A stretch of 64,000 bases of DNA from Lumnitzera littorea. Lineage: Eukaryota; Streptophyta; Magnoliopsida; Myrtales; Combretaceae. The translations under genes and the position numbers were made by a program. The stretch lies in contig JAMXBB010000011.1 in the NCBI GenBank assembly GCA_024138015.1, forward strand, positions 83,139,934 through 83,203,933, in the 5' to 3' direction. Positions 22,810-35,749 of this stretch are shown one piece after another (within the stretch, counting starts at the first letter, position 1; every line of letters begins with the position of its first letter). The notes beneath the pieces were generated by a model. It saw only the letters and a program-made list of their open reading frames with translations, searched no databases and was not told where the DNA came from.

Positions 22810-24975
22810 TTGTCGTCAAGGTAATGGTCGAACATCTTGAGGTTTTGCATTGGCTTGTGGTTGAACCATCTGAGCTATATCTAGCTATATGATTTGTCCA
22901 CTGTCTTGGTTATAAGCACCCAAGAACGACCCATGCATGGGCATCGGAGAAGGGTGCTTCTACGTGACTCCCGTACCCATGTTGTATTGAGTATCTCTAA
23001 TCGACTTCTTTAATAGTACCGGCGGAGTATGAAATTGACTAGTGGAAGCCTCTCCGAAGACAAGGGTGTGACACATAAGATCGCCAAAGCTCTCCCCGAG
23101 GAATAGCCTACGGAACTTAAATCTAAGTGGTCCAGGAGATGTTAGCGGTGAGAAATGTGGAGTAGAAGCATTGTTGCGAATGTCAACATCAAACTATCTA
23201 CGTCCTTAGCCCCTAACTCGATGACGATCACTTACCCTACGACCCTTGCCTCTCTGTGGCTTGTCCGATGGAGAGTTGTCTTCATCAACATGTAGATTGG
23301 GTGGAGCTGGGTTGCTTAGGTAGACCCTAATAATGCCTTCGATGAGGTCATCTACTCATTACTACTAAGATAACATACCTTCATATGACATATGCCACAC
23401 TCTATGTATGAAGTCCACTTACATTCCGAATGTAAAAGTTTGATTTGCATAAAAATTAGAAAATAAAAGTGTAAACGAAAAAGCAACTATACGTACCATA
23501 TATATCTAAGAGGCCTCAGATCGACCAATATATCTGTAGGTGACTTGTTGGTACCAGGGGACGTAGTTTGGATGTACACCAGGCAATGGTCGAACCTGAG
23601 CTATCCAGTTTTGGCAATCCTCCTATTGTGCTATCTAAGCTACATGGTAGGTCGCCTAATTTATATATGTCTTGTCCCTTAGGTCAATATCATGCAAGAT
23701 ATGTCCCATATCAGGGTGGGTTAGGATCTCCTTTATCTTGCTAAACTATTGAGTCATGCAGTCAGGATAGTGCATCTTTATGTTGTGGAAGCATATAAGT
23801 GGTACATAAGCTATCCATATGTCACTCCCATACCGACAATAAGCTGGTAATCTGGCTACATCATCATGATCATATGGAATCCAAACAACTTGAATTGATG
23901 ATCAATAATGAGAATGAAAAAAGTAACAGTTAGTAAATGAATAAGGAGAACGATTTCGGTAAATACGCACTTACTCTGGACGCTGGCTATCAAATGTATC
24001 TCTGTACTATCTAACCACATGTGTGGGCAACTCAATTACGTCAAAGTCCGCTCCCCATCGACTCATAAGTGGTTGACCATTGATAGCTGTTGTAATCTGG
24101 CGACGCAAGGGAGTGATGTGTGGGAAATGCTCCCATACCCATAACTGTAGAATAACCAATGGACCACTAATCTCTCCTGTGTTGGCCCTAGAAGCCAGGC
24201 ACAATTGGCGGTATAGCTACGCCAAGTAAGTTGTTCCCTACACATATCGCCTGGTCATGGCAAGGTCCGATAGGAGAGAGAGGAACATTAGGTGTATGAC
24301 ATTATTAGACTTGTTTGAGAACAGCATACCCCTGATCAACTGCATGATATGTGCCTTTATCAAGCGCTGCACTATCTCTTCGTCTACATCAAAAGGCAAA
24401 TCAGTGAAGTTGTCCTTCAACCATGACAACTTCAATCTAGTACCCTTTAAGGTACTCTTTGGTGGGCGAATTCCTAATAGGTAGTGACATATCTCGACCT
24501 ACTTAGTAGAAGCCATCACTCCAGTAATTGCATCGCCATCGGTTGGCAAACCTATGAGTAAAGATATATCTTGTAGTGTTACCGTCATTTTGCTAGTATG
24601 GAAGTGAAATGTATGTGTCTCCTTTCTTCATCGCTCAACCAGGGCGGTAATCAAGTGCCAATCTAATTGTATGAAGGGAACTTGGTGTGTACCAATGAAG
24701 CTTGATTGCTCTAGATATAGGATCATACATGGATCTACTAAACTCTCTTGGCCATCTCGACGCCTAAATATCACCTCATGTCTGTAGCACCTGAGCTAGT
24801 AGTTTTCCCGTAAAAAAGGAAGAAGAAATATTGTTACAATTAGTATAGGAAATGGAACAAATTGCAAATATATTTTCCATTTACTATTCCTTACTTGACC
24901 ACCCCATACTAGCTTAGATCTATGGGATGGCTACAATTAAAGTAGTGACTTATTTGTTGGTCCTAGATCCATTTG
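22810..24975 (-). pseudogene. Plant mobile domain (MAIN-like) gene relic inside the MULE
   Basis: Minus-strand frames give the successive blocks of a plant mobile domain protein: an N-terminal HTFHFHTSKMTVTLQDISLL block (near 24610), the middle block IMQLIRGMLFSNKSNNVIHL (24380-24300), GPLVILQLWVWEHFPHI (24163-24113), then a PTHVV block (near 24020), a WIPYDHDDVARLPAYC block (near 23870) and a basic, proline-rich tail to about 22810. A frameshift lies near 24240 and stops near 24510 and 23740. A break near 24830-24910 may be an intron. Cellular relatives (MAIN, MAIL1) act in the nucleus in silencing and meristem maintenance; the transposon-borne type has no settled function. This copy is decayed. 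Confidence 0.75.
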
Positions 24976-25109
24976 CTCCTATAAGTATAAAAGAGGAAAG
25001 AAAATCTATAAGCTTGCTAGTAAACTCATGGTAAAAACAAAAAGTTAGAAAAAATAACTACTTCTTAAATACATTACCGTATATATAATCAATCAATATC
25101 ATTACTGGT

Positions 25110-27742
25110 TTTTTTTCATATTCAATAAATGAACTACCGCTGGATCTACTTGACATTGGTTGTCTTCCTTGCTACGGACATCTTCTTCTATTATGTCCAT
25201 CCTTACCGCATAGTCTATAGGTTTAAGTTAACAGTCCTTCCTAGATGTTCATCTCATTCTGGAATCATTTCTCTAGTGGCTTACTTGGATTCCTAACCTT
25301 GTTTGATGTTGTAATGGGATGCTATACAGGAATGTTAAGATCTAACCAACTAGACTTATTGGTACAAGGCATGAAGGAACGTGTGTCGTAGCTAATTTTA
25401 CATAGTGTACTAATACCCAATGTGTACAGCATAGTCCATGCTCATTTTTCCCATAATAGCTATAGCGTATGAGCATGGAACTATGTATGTTTGCCACTTA
25501 TTGCAAGTATACCGTGCGGTCCTAAGGGCAACAGTGTAGCTGTTCTCTCCTTTTTGCCCATGCGTCGTTGGTTTGGGCACTATTATAACCTTAAATATCT
25601 GCTCATTGTAGTAAAAAATCACTACCCAATGACCAGTGGCTATTTTGCACCACCTGTCAAACTTTCTCTCTACGAATTTGGTCAACTCTTTGCTAATGCC
25701 CATTTGCTTTGCTAACTCGATCCTACATTTATTGAAGTAGTTGTTGCAGTTTGAGAAAGTTTTCTTAAGTAATGCTGCCATAGGTAAGTTTCTAGCATTA
25801 TGCAAAGTACTATTATAACTTTCTACAATATTGGTTGTCCCATGACCAAACTGAGCTCCATTGTCATACACCAGCATTCACATTTTATGATGTAAGCCTC
25901 TAAAGTAAGCTTTAGTATGGGGCTCATAGTCTTAGCTTTGTCATTGTAGGCGTGAAACTTCCGAGATTGCAATTAGTAAGCGGCCTTCTTTATCATCTCT
26001 TTGTACTCTTTGTTCTTAGCTCAAGTGTTGAAGTTACTGGTGATGTGTCAAATACACCACCACCAAGGCTAACCCCTTGGCCATACTGCATTCTCGCCTT
26101 ATACAGCATATTGGATACTGGCATGCCGATCCAAAATCAAACATATGTCGGTACGATCTCTTATAATGTGGGTGAGCACACATGTTAGGAACCAACTCCA
26201 GCTATTGAAACATTCCTCATCAATTGGGGAAAAACCAAGTGGGATTATGTGATTCTAACCATCAACTAATATTGCAATCAGCAGTTTATGCTTGTACTTC
26301 CCATATAAGAATGTTTTGTCAATTGTAACTATAGGCTTGCAATGTATAAACGCCTCTATGCACGATCTAAATGCCTAGAAGACTCTATTGAAGAGTACGT
26401 ACCCGGCAATATCACTCTCTCACCATCTCCACTATACCATAGTACCGAGATGAGCCTCTTGGATAGCATTTAGTAGATGTGGGAACACTGCATATGATTC
26501 TTCCTACTTATAGTGAAACTATTCAATCGTTTTATGCTTTGCTTCCTTAATTCTCTTATTGTAGACAGTATAATTGTTTTGTTTGCAAATGGTTGCTTGC
26601 AAGTGTCTTACCTTAACACTTGGTGACTCTTAAACATCTTTAATAAAAAAGTAGGATAGTGTATTTGAGTCTAATTTCAAGTGTTCCTGGCTAATTGTGG
26701 GATTGAGGTACGTATGTAGACCCATAAACCTGGTTATCACAAAGCATCTTACATGTTGCTTCTTATAAGCTCGGAGTTGCCACCTACAATCATTTTTCCA
26801 ATGAATGCATCTGATAGACTATAATGTCAGTTCGGACTCTTTTACGATGAAGTCATTGTAGTTCATAACATGATACAGTCTCATGGCTGTCTGTAGATGT
26901 TTTTTATTCTTGAATCACATGCTTACCTTCAATTCATCGTTGAAGCTCCATTCACTACTACTTATACTATCATCAGCCACTAATCCATCCCTTACACTTG
27001 ATGTGTAGAAAGGCATAGGTTTTGAAATCTCAACCGTATCCATAGATGTTAATAACCCATGCCTCTAATGCTTCCGTTTACGTGACCCTTGTGCTTCTTT
27101 CACTTCCTACAACCAACATTCACTCAGACCAATGTTAGCATTACAATTTGTATCATCGGAATCTTCATCAATGTCGGCAAATGCCGATTCATTTTTCACA
27201 TCAGTATCTCTATTTGACTCGCTTTTAATCAAGACATCATGTTTACTGGACATGGGACTGGTGCTTAGTACATTCTTCAGTAGGACCACTCGGGATTCAA
27301 ATACCCCACTTTCAACTTGCAGTCCAATATTATCATTGTGCTGTCTAACATTGTCTTCAACCGTGATAGAGGCTATCGGTAGTGGGTTCACTTCATGAAT
27401 TTCAATATATATTTTCGCAAAACCGCTAACTCCACCATGCCCTACTAAAGAAGTCATCAACTGTTGCACATCGTAATCATTGTTGATGGGCATGGCATAA
27501 AACATATCTCTAGTCTCGCTTATGCGGGGGCATTTATGAATCAACTTGATCCGATGTGTTGTCATGTCAACTTGAAACTGATTACATATCATTCCAACTA
27601 CCTGGTCATACGTGGCCCTAAATGGAACTTCGACTACTATTCTTGGGCACCTGTCATACCATACTCCATCCTCTCCCTTCATAATATTTTCACCAACATA
27701 GCAAACCAATCTCATATTATCCATTGTACACTTATTTACCAC
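25110..27742 (-). pseudogene. MULE transposase (MURA-type) relic
   Basis: The frame opens at 27742 (MVNKCTMDNM) with an N-terminal PB1-like region and an acidic linker to about 27107. A decayed MuDR-type DNA-binding region around 26900-26700 includes CIHWKNDCRWQLRAYKKQH. The DDE core comes next, with a TIDKTFLYGKYKHKLLIAIL block near 26320 and a CLILDRHAGM block near 26130 carrying the first two acidic residues. The C-terminal part is open at 25877-25410 and contains TTNIVESYNS and a SWIM-type zinc finger CNKWQTYIVPCSYA, in which one expected Cys and the final His are changed. Multiple stops fall between 25880 and 27100, so the enzyme is dead. Confidence 0.85.
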
Positions 27743-27804
27743 ATTAGTTGCATAAACTTCAACATTTGTGTGTACAACTACTACCTTACGCTTGCGGATA
27801 TTAA

Positions 27805-27930
27805 TTTCTTTTCACAGTTAATATTATGAAAGCTAATGAATCTTATTGCATAAAATATAAGTAAATAATAATATTTATATTATTTGTTGTATCACTAATT
27901 TTTTTTTCACAGCTAATATTATGGAAGCTA
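27805..27930. repeat. Direct repeat upstream of the MURA start
   Basis: A string ttcacagttaatattatgaa at 27815 recurs as ttcacagctaatattatgga near 27906, each followed by agctaatg. This is a short local duplication in the putative transposase promoter. Confidence 0.6.
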
Positions 27931-28063
27931 ATGTGTATAATTTACAACTAATTTCTTAGTAACATCATTATATATACATTATAATTTACAATTATTAGTA
28001 TAATTTTTTCATAAAATAAGATACCACATGCTTAATAAGAATCAAAATGATTGTAAAATTACT

Positions 28064-28325
28064 AGTATACAATAATGTACCATCATGTATCAAGTCATAA
28101 TACTATTTCTTTGAAAAACATATACTTAAAATGAATTAAAACGAGTAAAAATTATGCCTGTTCGTAGTAAAGTTTAAAATAACAAATCACATACATACGT
28201 ACACACTTATCCCATAATTTATCAGTATCCAACAATGTACCATCATGCATCAAGTCATAACACTATTTCTTCATAAAATATATGTTTAAAATGAATCAAA
28301 ACGAGTAAAAATCATGCATTTTCCT
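28064..28325. repeat. Subterminal direct repeat, period 160 bp
   Basis: Two copies of about 102 bp (28064-28165 and 28224-28325) share aatgtaccatcatg, atcaagtcataa and aaaacgagtaaaaat. The region lies between the MURA start and the right MULE end, where subterminal repeats can bind transposase; that role is only a guess. Confidence 0.8.
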
Positions 28326-28499
28326 ATTTTGATGTCTAGAGAGAGAAAAAGTGATGATATCGTACCGATTGTCTCTCCGTTTCCAAAAAACTTCTCATGA
28401 TATTGATCTACACCACGCAACTACTCCAATTCTATGATTGATTTGTAAAAAAAAAGGGACTTACATTGCTGATTTGGTGGAGTGTTTTCTCATATCATT

Positions 28500-28501
<2 letters not shown>

Positions 28502-28538
<37 letters not shown>
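28502..28538. repeat. (GA)n microsatellite
   Basis: About 18 GA units just inside the right MULE terminal repeat. Confidence 0.9.
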
Positions 28539-28540
<2 letters not shown>

Positions 28541-28593
28541 ATTATGCATGCTTAATGGTGAAGAAGAAGGATTAGGTGGATTATATGCCTGTG

Positions 28594-28702
28594 GAAATCC
28601 TCTCTTGAAGAGGCAATTTCAAATGTTGTATTTTTTGGATAATTTTTCTAAATGCCGCATTTTCATAAATTTTTTTTTTTCACATTTTTTTTTCCTTTTC
28701 CC
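28594..28702. repeat. MULE terminal inverted repeat, right
   Basis: Reverse complement of 22176-22277 with scattered changes. It also ends inward with the near-palindrome ctcttgaagagg. Confidence 0.85.
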
Positions 28703-28711
28703 ATTAATGAG

Positions 28712-29868
28712 CAATCGATTTATACAACATATTTACACTAAAATTAAATAAATTGCTTACAATAGTAAATTCTTATAATATTGTTGTGAATTATTGGTAT
28801 TGTAAAACCACTGATAGATAGCTAAGTGGAGTTGCTCCCACGTAAGTAGCTTATGCTTACTAAGCTTAGTCACTAAAATACAATTAGAGCATGTAAGCTA
28901 TCCCTCTTCTTTTGTTGTCGGTTGCATCTCACTGCAAGCATTAAACTAATGAAATAGGGGAAGATCTCCCTTCCCCTTTTATTAATTACCAATAATTCCG
29001 TTTCCATAGTAGAGCATATTCTTAGAAGATTAATTGTCACTATACTAAAAGTCTTTTAAAATAAAATAACTTCATATTGCATATCTTTCATATTAAAATT
29101 TATATGTTATGGATTAGTAAAAAAAAAAAAAAAATACTAACATTATTGATGATATAATTAGAAGTTGAAATTTCTTCAAAAAGAATTTAAGTCTATAACG
29201 AATACTTTTGTTATATTTTATCCTTAAACTTTTTAAATGTTTTTATTTGATTCCTAAATTTTAGAAATTTAATGAGATCACAAATTCTCAATATTATTAA
29301 TAAAATCTTTCAAAATCTACATTTGTGTCACATGAGGCAACAATACCAGTTAAACTTGTACAAACGCTATATTATGATACTTATCTAATGAGACAACTAA
29401 ATCAACATATTATAGCAAGATAAAAAATCAACAGAGATCCTCAATGCATCAATCTTGCACATTTTTAGAGAAGCCAATTGCCCTATAGATTATTTAGAAA
29501 AGGTAATATGAATAGCTAAACAAATTAATTTACTTGTGACTCCTTCCAATTTAGAAAAAAACATGTGCAAATTTTTAATTTTTTCATATTAGAAATCTTC
29601 TCCTTATGTAAGTCATCGAAGTATTAATTACTATTTGAGTTGAAAAAGTTCCTTAAACATACATTTTATATATACTTTTCTCAACTAATTAAAAAAGAAA
29701 GAGAGTAGATTTAGCTCTTCTTATCATTTAAAGATGATTGCCAAAGAATAACTTCCTAATAAAAGTGTTTACTTTCTAATACAGCACCAAATTTTATGAG
29801 ATCTGGTGATGACTTGGAAAATTAAATTCATTTTAAGAGTTATTGCAATAAAAAATAAGAATAAGTTG
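28712..29868. other. Intergenic DNA between MULE and chromovirus
   Basis: No gene seen. The last 5 bp, agttg (29864-29868), match aattg after the 3' LTR of element A at four of five positions, as expected of a worn target duplication. Confidence 0.5.
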
Positions 29869-32700
29869 TGTAAGCCCTGCAATTGGATGGTTTGGATTCG
29901 ATATATAAAATTTAAGAAGATTATGAAAGTTGTTCAATTGATTCCGAATTTCATGATGAAGTTATGAATATTAGTAGAAGTAGTCCCATGAGTTTGGGTT
30001 TAAGAAAATAACATAATTAAATATTACATTTATGGGATATACTTATTTTATTCGTTATTTATTAGAAACGTGTAAAAAGGATTTTGATAATTAACGAATC
30101 ATTAGAGATAAATTATATGCATACTAAAAATTAAAAAAATAATAAAAATAATATTTAGTAATGTTTATTTGTATTAAATATGATTTTACATATAGGAAAA
30201 TATATTCAAAATTACCTAAAATACCTAATTTATACTAAAATATGCCAAAATAATTAAATAAAATTAGTAAAAATTTGGAAAAAATTATGTGGCACCTTAG
30301 GGAAATTTGTATTGTCGCATGACAATATGGAGCGTTTGATTTAGTAAGATTAGGAAAGGAATTAGGACATGTAACTTTGAGAAAAGTAGTGATTAATGCC
30401 ACTTGTCAAATTTCATTTTACCTAACCAACCCCACATTATCCTATAAATCTAGAATTAACCTCCCTTAATTCATTTGGACAATCTATTGAAAATTATACA
30501 AAAATATTGCATTTTAGGGTAAAATTAGAGTACAAGGTTCCAACTAGAACTTAGAAAGGAACCACGACCAACATCCAATAATGACCCCTACGCCTTGGTT
30601 GGCCAACAACCTTAGGGTAGTTGAAGGTGGCTGTAAAGTCATTTTCCAGTATGTTTGAAATCTGCTTTGATTTTTGCAAAAATTATTAAAAATATCAAAT
30701 CTTCTTAGAAAATTATGAAAAATTATTATTTTTTAGTTATTTTTGTATGTAGTTTTTGGGAAAAATATTATTTTGAAAGTAACAACTAAAACCAAACCTA
30801 TTTTGCTTTCATTTTCAAAATCCTTCATAATGTTGTTTTGGCTCTAAAATTTTTTTGTAAGATACATATAATATGTATTAAATTATTATGAGGATTCTTT
30901 TTATAAAATCTATTTTCCAAATTTTTATCTAATTTTTAGGCCCTAAAATCCTATTAATAGCTATTTATCAAATTATACTTACTAGTTTTTTAAAATCTTG
31001 ACTTGGAGTCCGATTTTGTTGATGTTCTTATATAATGTAATATTGAATTTTGTTGAGGGATTAAATTTATGGTGTTGGAAGTGTTGGATTGAGAATTGAA
31101 GACATGGTATCGAAATTTAAGTAATATGTGAGTTATTTAAATAATGTAGTATGTGAAGTTTGATTTAAACTGGAATAGTATTAGGTTGTATGATGTATTT
31201 TGATTTTGTTCATGAATGGAAATTGTAGAAATTATATTAAAATGTGGAGGGTGTAACAATCAAAGACTAAATTAGGGGTTAGAGTAGATATTAGGCGTAG
31301 ATAGCAAACTAGGAAATTGATAAGAAACTAAATCAAAGGCTTATATATACTTGAAGTATAATTAGTTAAACTTTAGAATGTGTTAGATGATATTTTTAGG
31401 ACTTTTGAGTTAAATTGCAATTAGGGACTGAAACAAAGACTGGTTAAAAGAGAGACTAATACCAAGTAACCTAGAACTTGAATGACTAGGTATGGTAGAA
31501 CCTTAAACTTATGTTAACAAATTGAGTACAGAATAAAGCTCATATATAATAATCATATGAGCACTAAAATAAAGTTTATATTATAGGGACTAGTGGTGAA
31601 GGTATATCATAAGTCATACCTTAGTGAGCAAACAAAAGGGTCAGGTAAGATTGAGATCTATATGTAATTGTATTTTGAAGTACTGTTTTATAGTACTTAG
31701 ATACTTAAGGTTATACTTGGTTGTGCGTGTAAGTAGCTTGCTTGTGCACATGCTTGTGTATCTTTAAGCTTGATTGTATACTATTAACTAGTTATATTAA
31801 ATTACAGATTGATTGAACTGCGTGAAATTGATTAGTGACCTTAAATTGAATTTAACTATATTAGACTCGGAACTTTAAACTAGATATGTATTGCAACCCA
31901 TTAGGGGACGATTAGGATTCTTCGACTAAATACTGACCCCTTTGAAAAGGACATATGAAATTTTCCTTTCTTTATCCTTAGTTGAACTAAGTGATAAGAG
32001 AAGAGGTTGCGGTAAGGGTAAAGGTAGTAGTTTGAAGGTAGTCATGGGAGGATGAGTATCTTCATTGCACAAGCTTATATTTGGTCGTGAGCAGTTGCAT
32101 ATGCATTGAAACTCCTCAAACTTTGATTAGAGTAGGTATAATTTCTCTAATCTCACAATGGATCGGACAACATCGTGTTATGGCATTTTTTTTTATATTG
32201 CATTGCTTTTAATTAACCGTTTTATAACCCTAAATGTGCTTGTCATATAGACTTATTTCTTTGTCTTTACTTATTGAGTGGTTGGTTGCTCATATCTTTA
32301 TGGATGTTTTTATAGGTGCTAATTAGGATGTTGTGCTATAACTACCCTGAGGTTAGTAGCTACTTGATCTTGGAGAATGAGGTTATAAAACTGGAGAATA
32401 GCTGGACTTTTTGAAGTTTTTGCTATTATCTTTTGTTTTTTGGTGTCAACTACATAAATAATTAAACGATCTAAGTTACTAGTCATGTAAATATTACTAG
32501 GATTATTTGAGTTTTATTATGAGTTTTAAGACTTTCACTAATAAAATAACGATATTTATGTGAATTGTTTACTTCAAAACAAGTTAATCGTAGACATCTT
32601 ATATAAATCAAGTCTACGATAGTAATTGAGGAGTTAACTTCTATTTTATGATGGTTTATATAGTAAGACTATTACGACTTTGCCGCTTTGGGGCATGACA
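29869..32700 (+). repeat. 5' LTR of copy A (2832 bp)
   Basis: Starts tgtaagccct and ends gggcatgaca (TG...CA). It lacks the 337-bp hAT-like insertion found in the 3' LTR at 41412 and in copy B, so it shows the empty site near 31307-31320. Confidence 0.88.
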
Positions 32701-32709
32701 ATTCTTAGT

Positions 32710-32721
32710 TGGTATTAGAGT
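32710..32721 (+). promoter_or_regulatory. Primer-binding site of copy A
   Basis: TGGTATTAGAGT, 10 nt after the 5' LTR, matches the 3' end complement of plant initiator tRNA-Met (TGGTATCAGAGC) at 10 of 12 positions. Confidence 0.7.
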
Positions 32722-33179
32722 GTGGTTCTAATGAACTCACTTTGAAGCATCATAATTATAAGAATGTAGACATCCTACGAGTACAGTAAGAGTAGGTATT
32801 AATAAGTGGGTGGTAAAAGACTTATTATAAATTATAAAGTAAAATTGATTATAATACTCAGTTGTGGTAAATGTTAATTGATCTTAAATTCATCTACAGG
32901 GTCGTAGAAGTGAATTGAAAGTTAGTTGGTTATGGTTTAAGTGGAATGGAGAAGAATTTCCTATCTATTACAAGGGTTAGGATCCAAAGATTGTTGTTAG
33001 AGATGGTTGACTGGAATGTATTTAAGACTATAGATAAGATTATTGATAAGTTTATTGATGGCATGTGTTATAGTTAGTAAGACTCGTGGGTATTGATGGG
33101 ACCAAACTTGGGTCCTTAGTATAATAGGTATACTACAATAGCTGCCTTTAAGTAGAGATGGTTGGTTAGTGAAGGGATG

Positions 33180-34012
33180 ATGGCCTTAATGGTGCCCCCT
33201 GCTGATAAGCCACTTTTTAGTGAGATTAGAAGAAGGGAGACTCCATCCTACTAGTATTACTTATATTCCAATTAGTGTACCTTACATCCCTAGATGTTAC
33301 CCTCAAGGAGTTATTGATTGGTTCTTATGCTTTCTTGATCCAACTGGTGCAGGTATAGAGATACCCTTACAACAAAATGAACCTCACCTTGAACAACTGT
33401 AGTACTTGAAGTACCATAAGAAGATCAACAAACCGTAAGACCTCAGAACGATGCTCAATTAGATATATAAAGTAATCAAGGGTTAGATGAGGGTGAATTA
33501 GAGAGTAATGTAAAGTAAGATCTATAAGAGGAAGAACTTGAAGAAGAGGAATCAAAAGTGGATATTGCATGAGATCCTAGTGAAGACATGTATGTTGTAG
33601 TGATGTAGGCTATAGCTATTGTTGAAATGAATGAAATAGTAGGAAATGTTGAAGGGGAGCAATTAGAAGCAAATTCAAAGAATGAATCAAAACCTATATC
33701 AAAGTCTTAATCAGAACCTAATTTAGAGGTTGACCTTGTACAAAATGAGAATGTGGCTCATTAGGTAATAGTTAATAATGATGTTGAGGAGTTAGATGAT
33801 GATAAAGTTTATGAAGTAATTATTGTTCTCGATAGTCTTGAGTTAGTACAGCTAAGTTTTGAATTTGTAGGTGAAGAGGAGAATAACATAGTAGGTGGGC
33901 ATATAGAATAGGTTCTTTTTGAGGAAGTGGTTGCAAAAAATAGCTTAGATGATAAATAGTTCTTGATGGCAGACTTTGTTCTTGCTAGGTCTTCAAAAAT
34001 GATCCTATGATA
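33180..34012 (+). pseudogene. Extra acidic open frame between LTR and gag
   Basis: Between the primer site and gag are about 830 bp that read as coding if stop codons are tolerated. The first part (33220-33402) gives a proline-rich stretch with YIPISVPYIPRCYPQGVID. A frame change follows, then a long acidic stretch to about 34010 with EEELEEEESKVDIA, VNNDVEELDDDKVYEVII and EFVGEEENNIVGG. Most stops in it are TAG or TAA. It has no zinc knuckle and no gag resemblance. Chromoviruses usually have a single gag-pol frame, so this may be an added or captured gene, or an N-terminal extension. I do not recognise the product. Confidence 0.5.
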
Positions 34013-34456
34013 CTTTTGATTGAATTTAATGTAAATTTTAATCTTTTGATGTACTTTTGATCTTTTTGATGTATTTGCAGCTTTTGACCATGTACAGGTG
34101 TTGTAAATAATCTATGTAGTTGGATCAAATGTATGTTAGTGGCCAGTTGTAAATATTGAGTTAGTATAGTTTGAAGTAAATAGTAATGTACTCAAGTTGT
34201 AAATCTTATGTATTTGTAAATTTTGTTCTTTGGAGTCTATAAGCAAATGTAAATGATGTAAAGCTAGTACCAAGCGAATAGTGGAACTTTATGTATATCA
34301 TTTATGATGGATGAAATGTTATCATTTTTTTTTATAAGTGCAAGTCGTAGGAATTTAGCAATCCTTCAATTGATTACAAAAATGAGAATGAGATATCGGA
34401 TGGACTTACGATTGGATATTTGTGTGAGTTTTAAAGTTATAAATATTAAGTAAACA

Positions 34457-35700
34457 ATGGAAAGAACTGAAAATGGAAGTCATAAAGAAAGGTCTGAGAG
34501 GAATTAAGACCGTTAAGCTCCTTCGCCACTAAAGGAGCAACCGAAATAACATATACCCTCACCCCTACAAGAAGTTATCCCTATTGGACAATTACTTATT
34601 AGCATGCATAATGATAAGACAATAGGGAACATTGATCCAGTATCTTTTTATTGGAGGAAATACAGGAAATAGCAAGCCTTAAGTGACAAGGGTAGATAGC
34701 CTTTAGGATACTAGTAAGCTCTTTGATTTCATTATAGCCACTTGGTACTTTAAGGGTGAAATGGGTAAACTAACTCTGCCTGATGACTTGCTAGCCTAAA
34801 TTGGAAGGAGTTTTAAGACTTTTAGAATTCTAGAGTCCTAAAAGCTGGCATATGGTACTTTCATGCAAATGTTGGTAGATCGAGTTTGGTGGGACTCAAG
34901 AGATAAACGGTTAGGAGATAATATTACTTGACAAATGTTTAAGGAGAAATTTAGAAAAGAGTATTTTCATCACAATGTCCACACTAAGTTGTTGCGAGAT
35001 CTGTTTGAGCTAAAGAAGGGGATCATGAATGTGACCCAATATGAAATAAAGTTTTATAGATTGTTGCAATATGTACTAGCTTCTTATTGATACAATCCTG
35101 AGTTAAAAAAAGATTTATTTTTTTACTAGATTTGATCTTATGATGCGTTGTAAGTTAGAGGACTATGATTTCACTACTTATAATGAAGTGATGGACAAGG
35201 CACACCAATTGGAAAACAACTATTTAAGGATGCAAGCTCAATGGAGTCAAAAGAATAGTAAAGGTTTCTGATTAGGCTTCTCATTCAAGAGGTCTTACCC
35301 AGGAGCTATTGCTAGTTTTGAACCAAAAAAGAAGAAACCAGCAACTATGGCTAGTAGCCTTGTACAGTTAGTTCCCAGTCTGAGTTTCTATGATAAGGAC
35401 AAGAATGTTAAATGTTAGAAGTGTAAGGTAAATCATTCACCTAGACACTGTGCTTAATTTAAGGGGAGATGCTTCATATGTAGAGATAAAAATCACGTGT
35501 TGCATGCATGCCCAAGAATGAAATTAGTCAAGTGTAATAAATGTGGAAAGAATGAGCACTTATTCAAATCTTGTCCATCGTTTAGGCAAGGAGTTGGAAA
35601 GGCTAAAGGTTCTAGCAACATAACTGCACTTGCCGTATCTTCACCATAGAAGATATAGAGGATGATGAAGAAGACTTTGTTAATTGGATGGAAGAGTATT
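34457..35700 (+). pseudogene. gag relic, copy A
   Basis: The start MERTENGSHKERSERN at 34457 is shared with copy B (MARTENGS). A retrotransposon gag core lies at about 34880-35090, with VWWDSRDKRLGD, FRKEYFHHNV and GIMNVTQYEIKFYRLL. Three zinc knuckles follow at 35410-35580: C-x2-C-x3-H-x4-C (with a TAG inside), CFICRDKNHVLHAC, and CNKCGKNEHLFKSC. An acidic linker leads to the protease. Stops and a frameshift near 35645 abolish the protein. The nucleocapsid knuckles would bind element RNA. Confidence 0.8.
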
Positions 35701-35749
35701 ATCATGACGATTCTGATGAAATTATGGGAGTTGAAGATGAAATTGATGA

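Larger units (their letters stand above)
22176..28702 (-). mobile_element. Mutator-like element (MULE) with transposase and plant mobile domain genes
   Basis: A 6.5-kb element with terminal inverted repeats of about 100 bp (22176-22277 and 28594-28702) and a perfect 9-bp target duplication attaatgag at 22167-22175 and 28703-28711, the hallmark of Mutator-type transposition. On the minus strand it holds a MURA transposase relic (27742 to about 25110) and then a plant-mobile-domain gene relic (about 24975-22810). Both have stops or frameshifts, so the element is no longer autonomous. MULE/plant-mobile-domain association is known in plants; the arrangement here fits it. Confidence 0.9.

Noticed and set aside
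28482..28751. Frame with a long Arg-Glu run
   Set aside because: The run is the (GA)n microsatellite inside the MULE end, not a protein feature.
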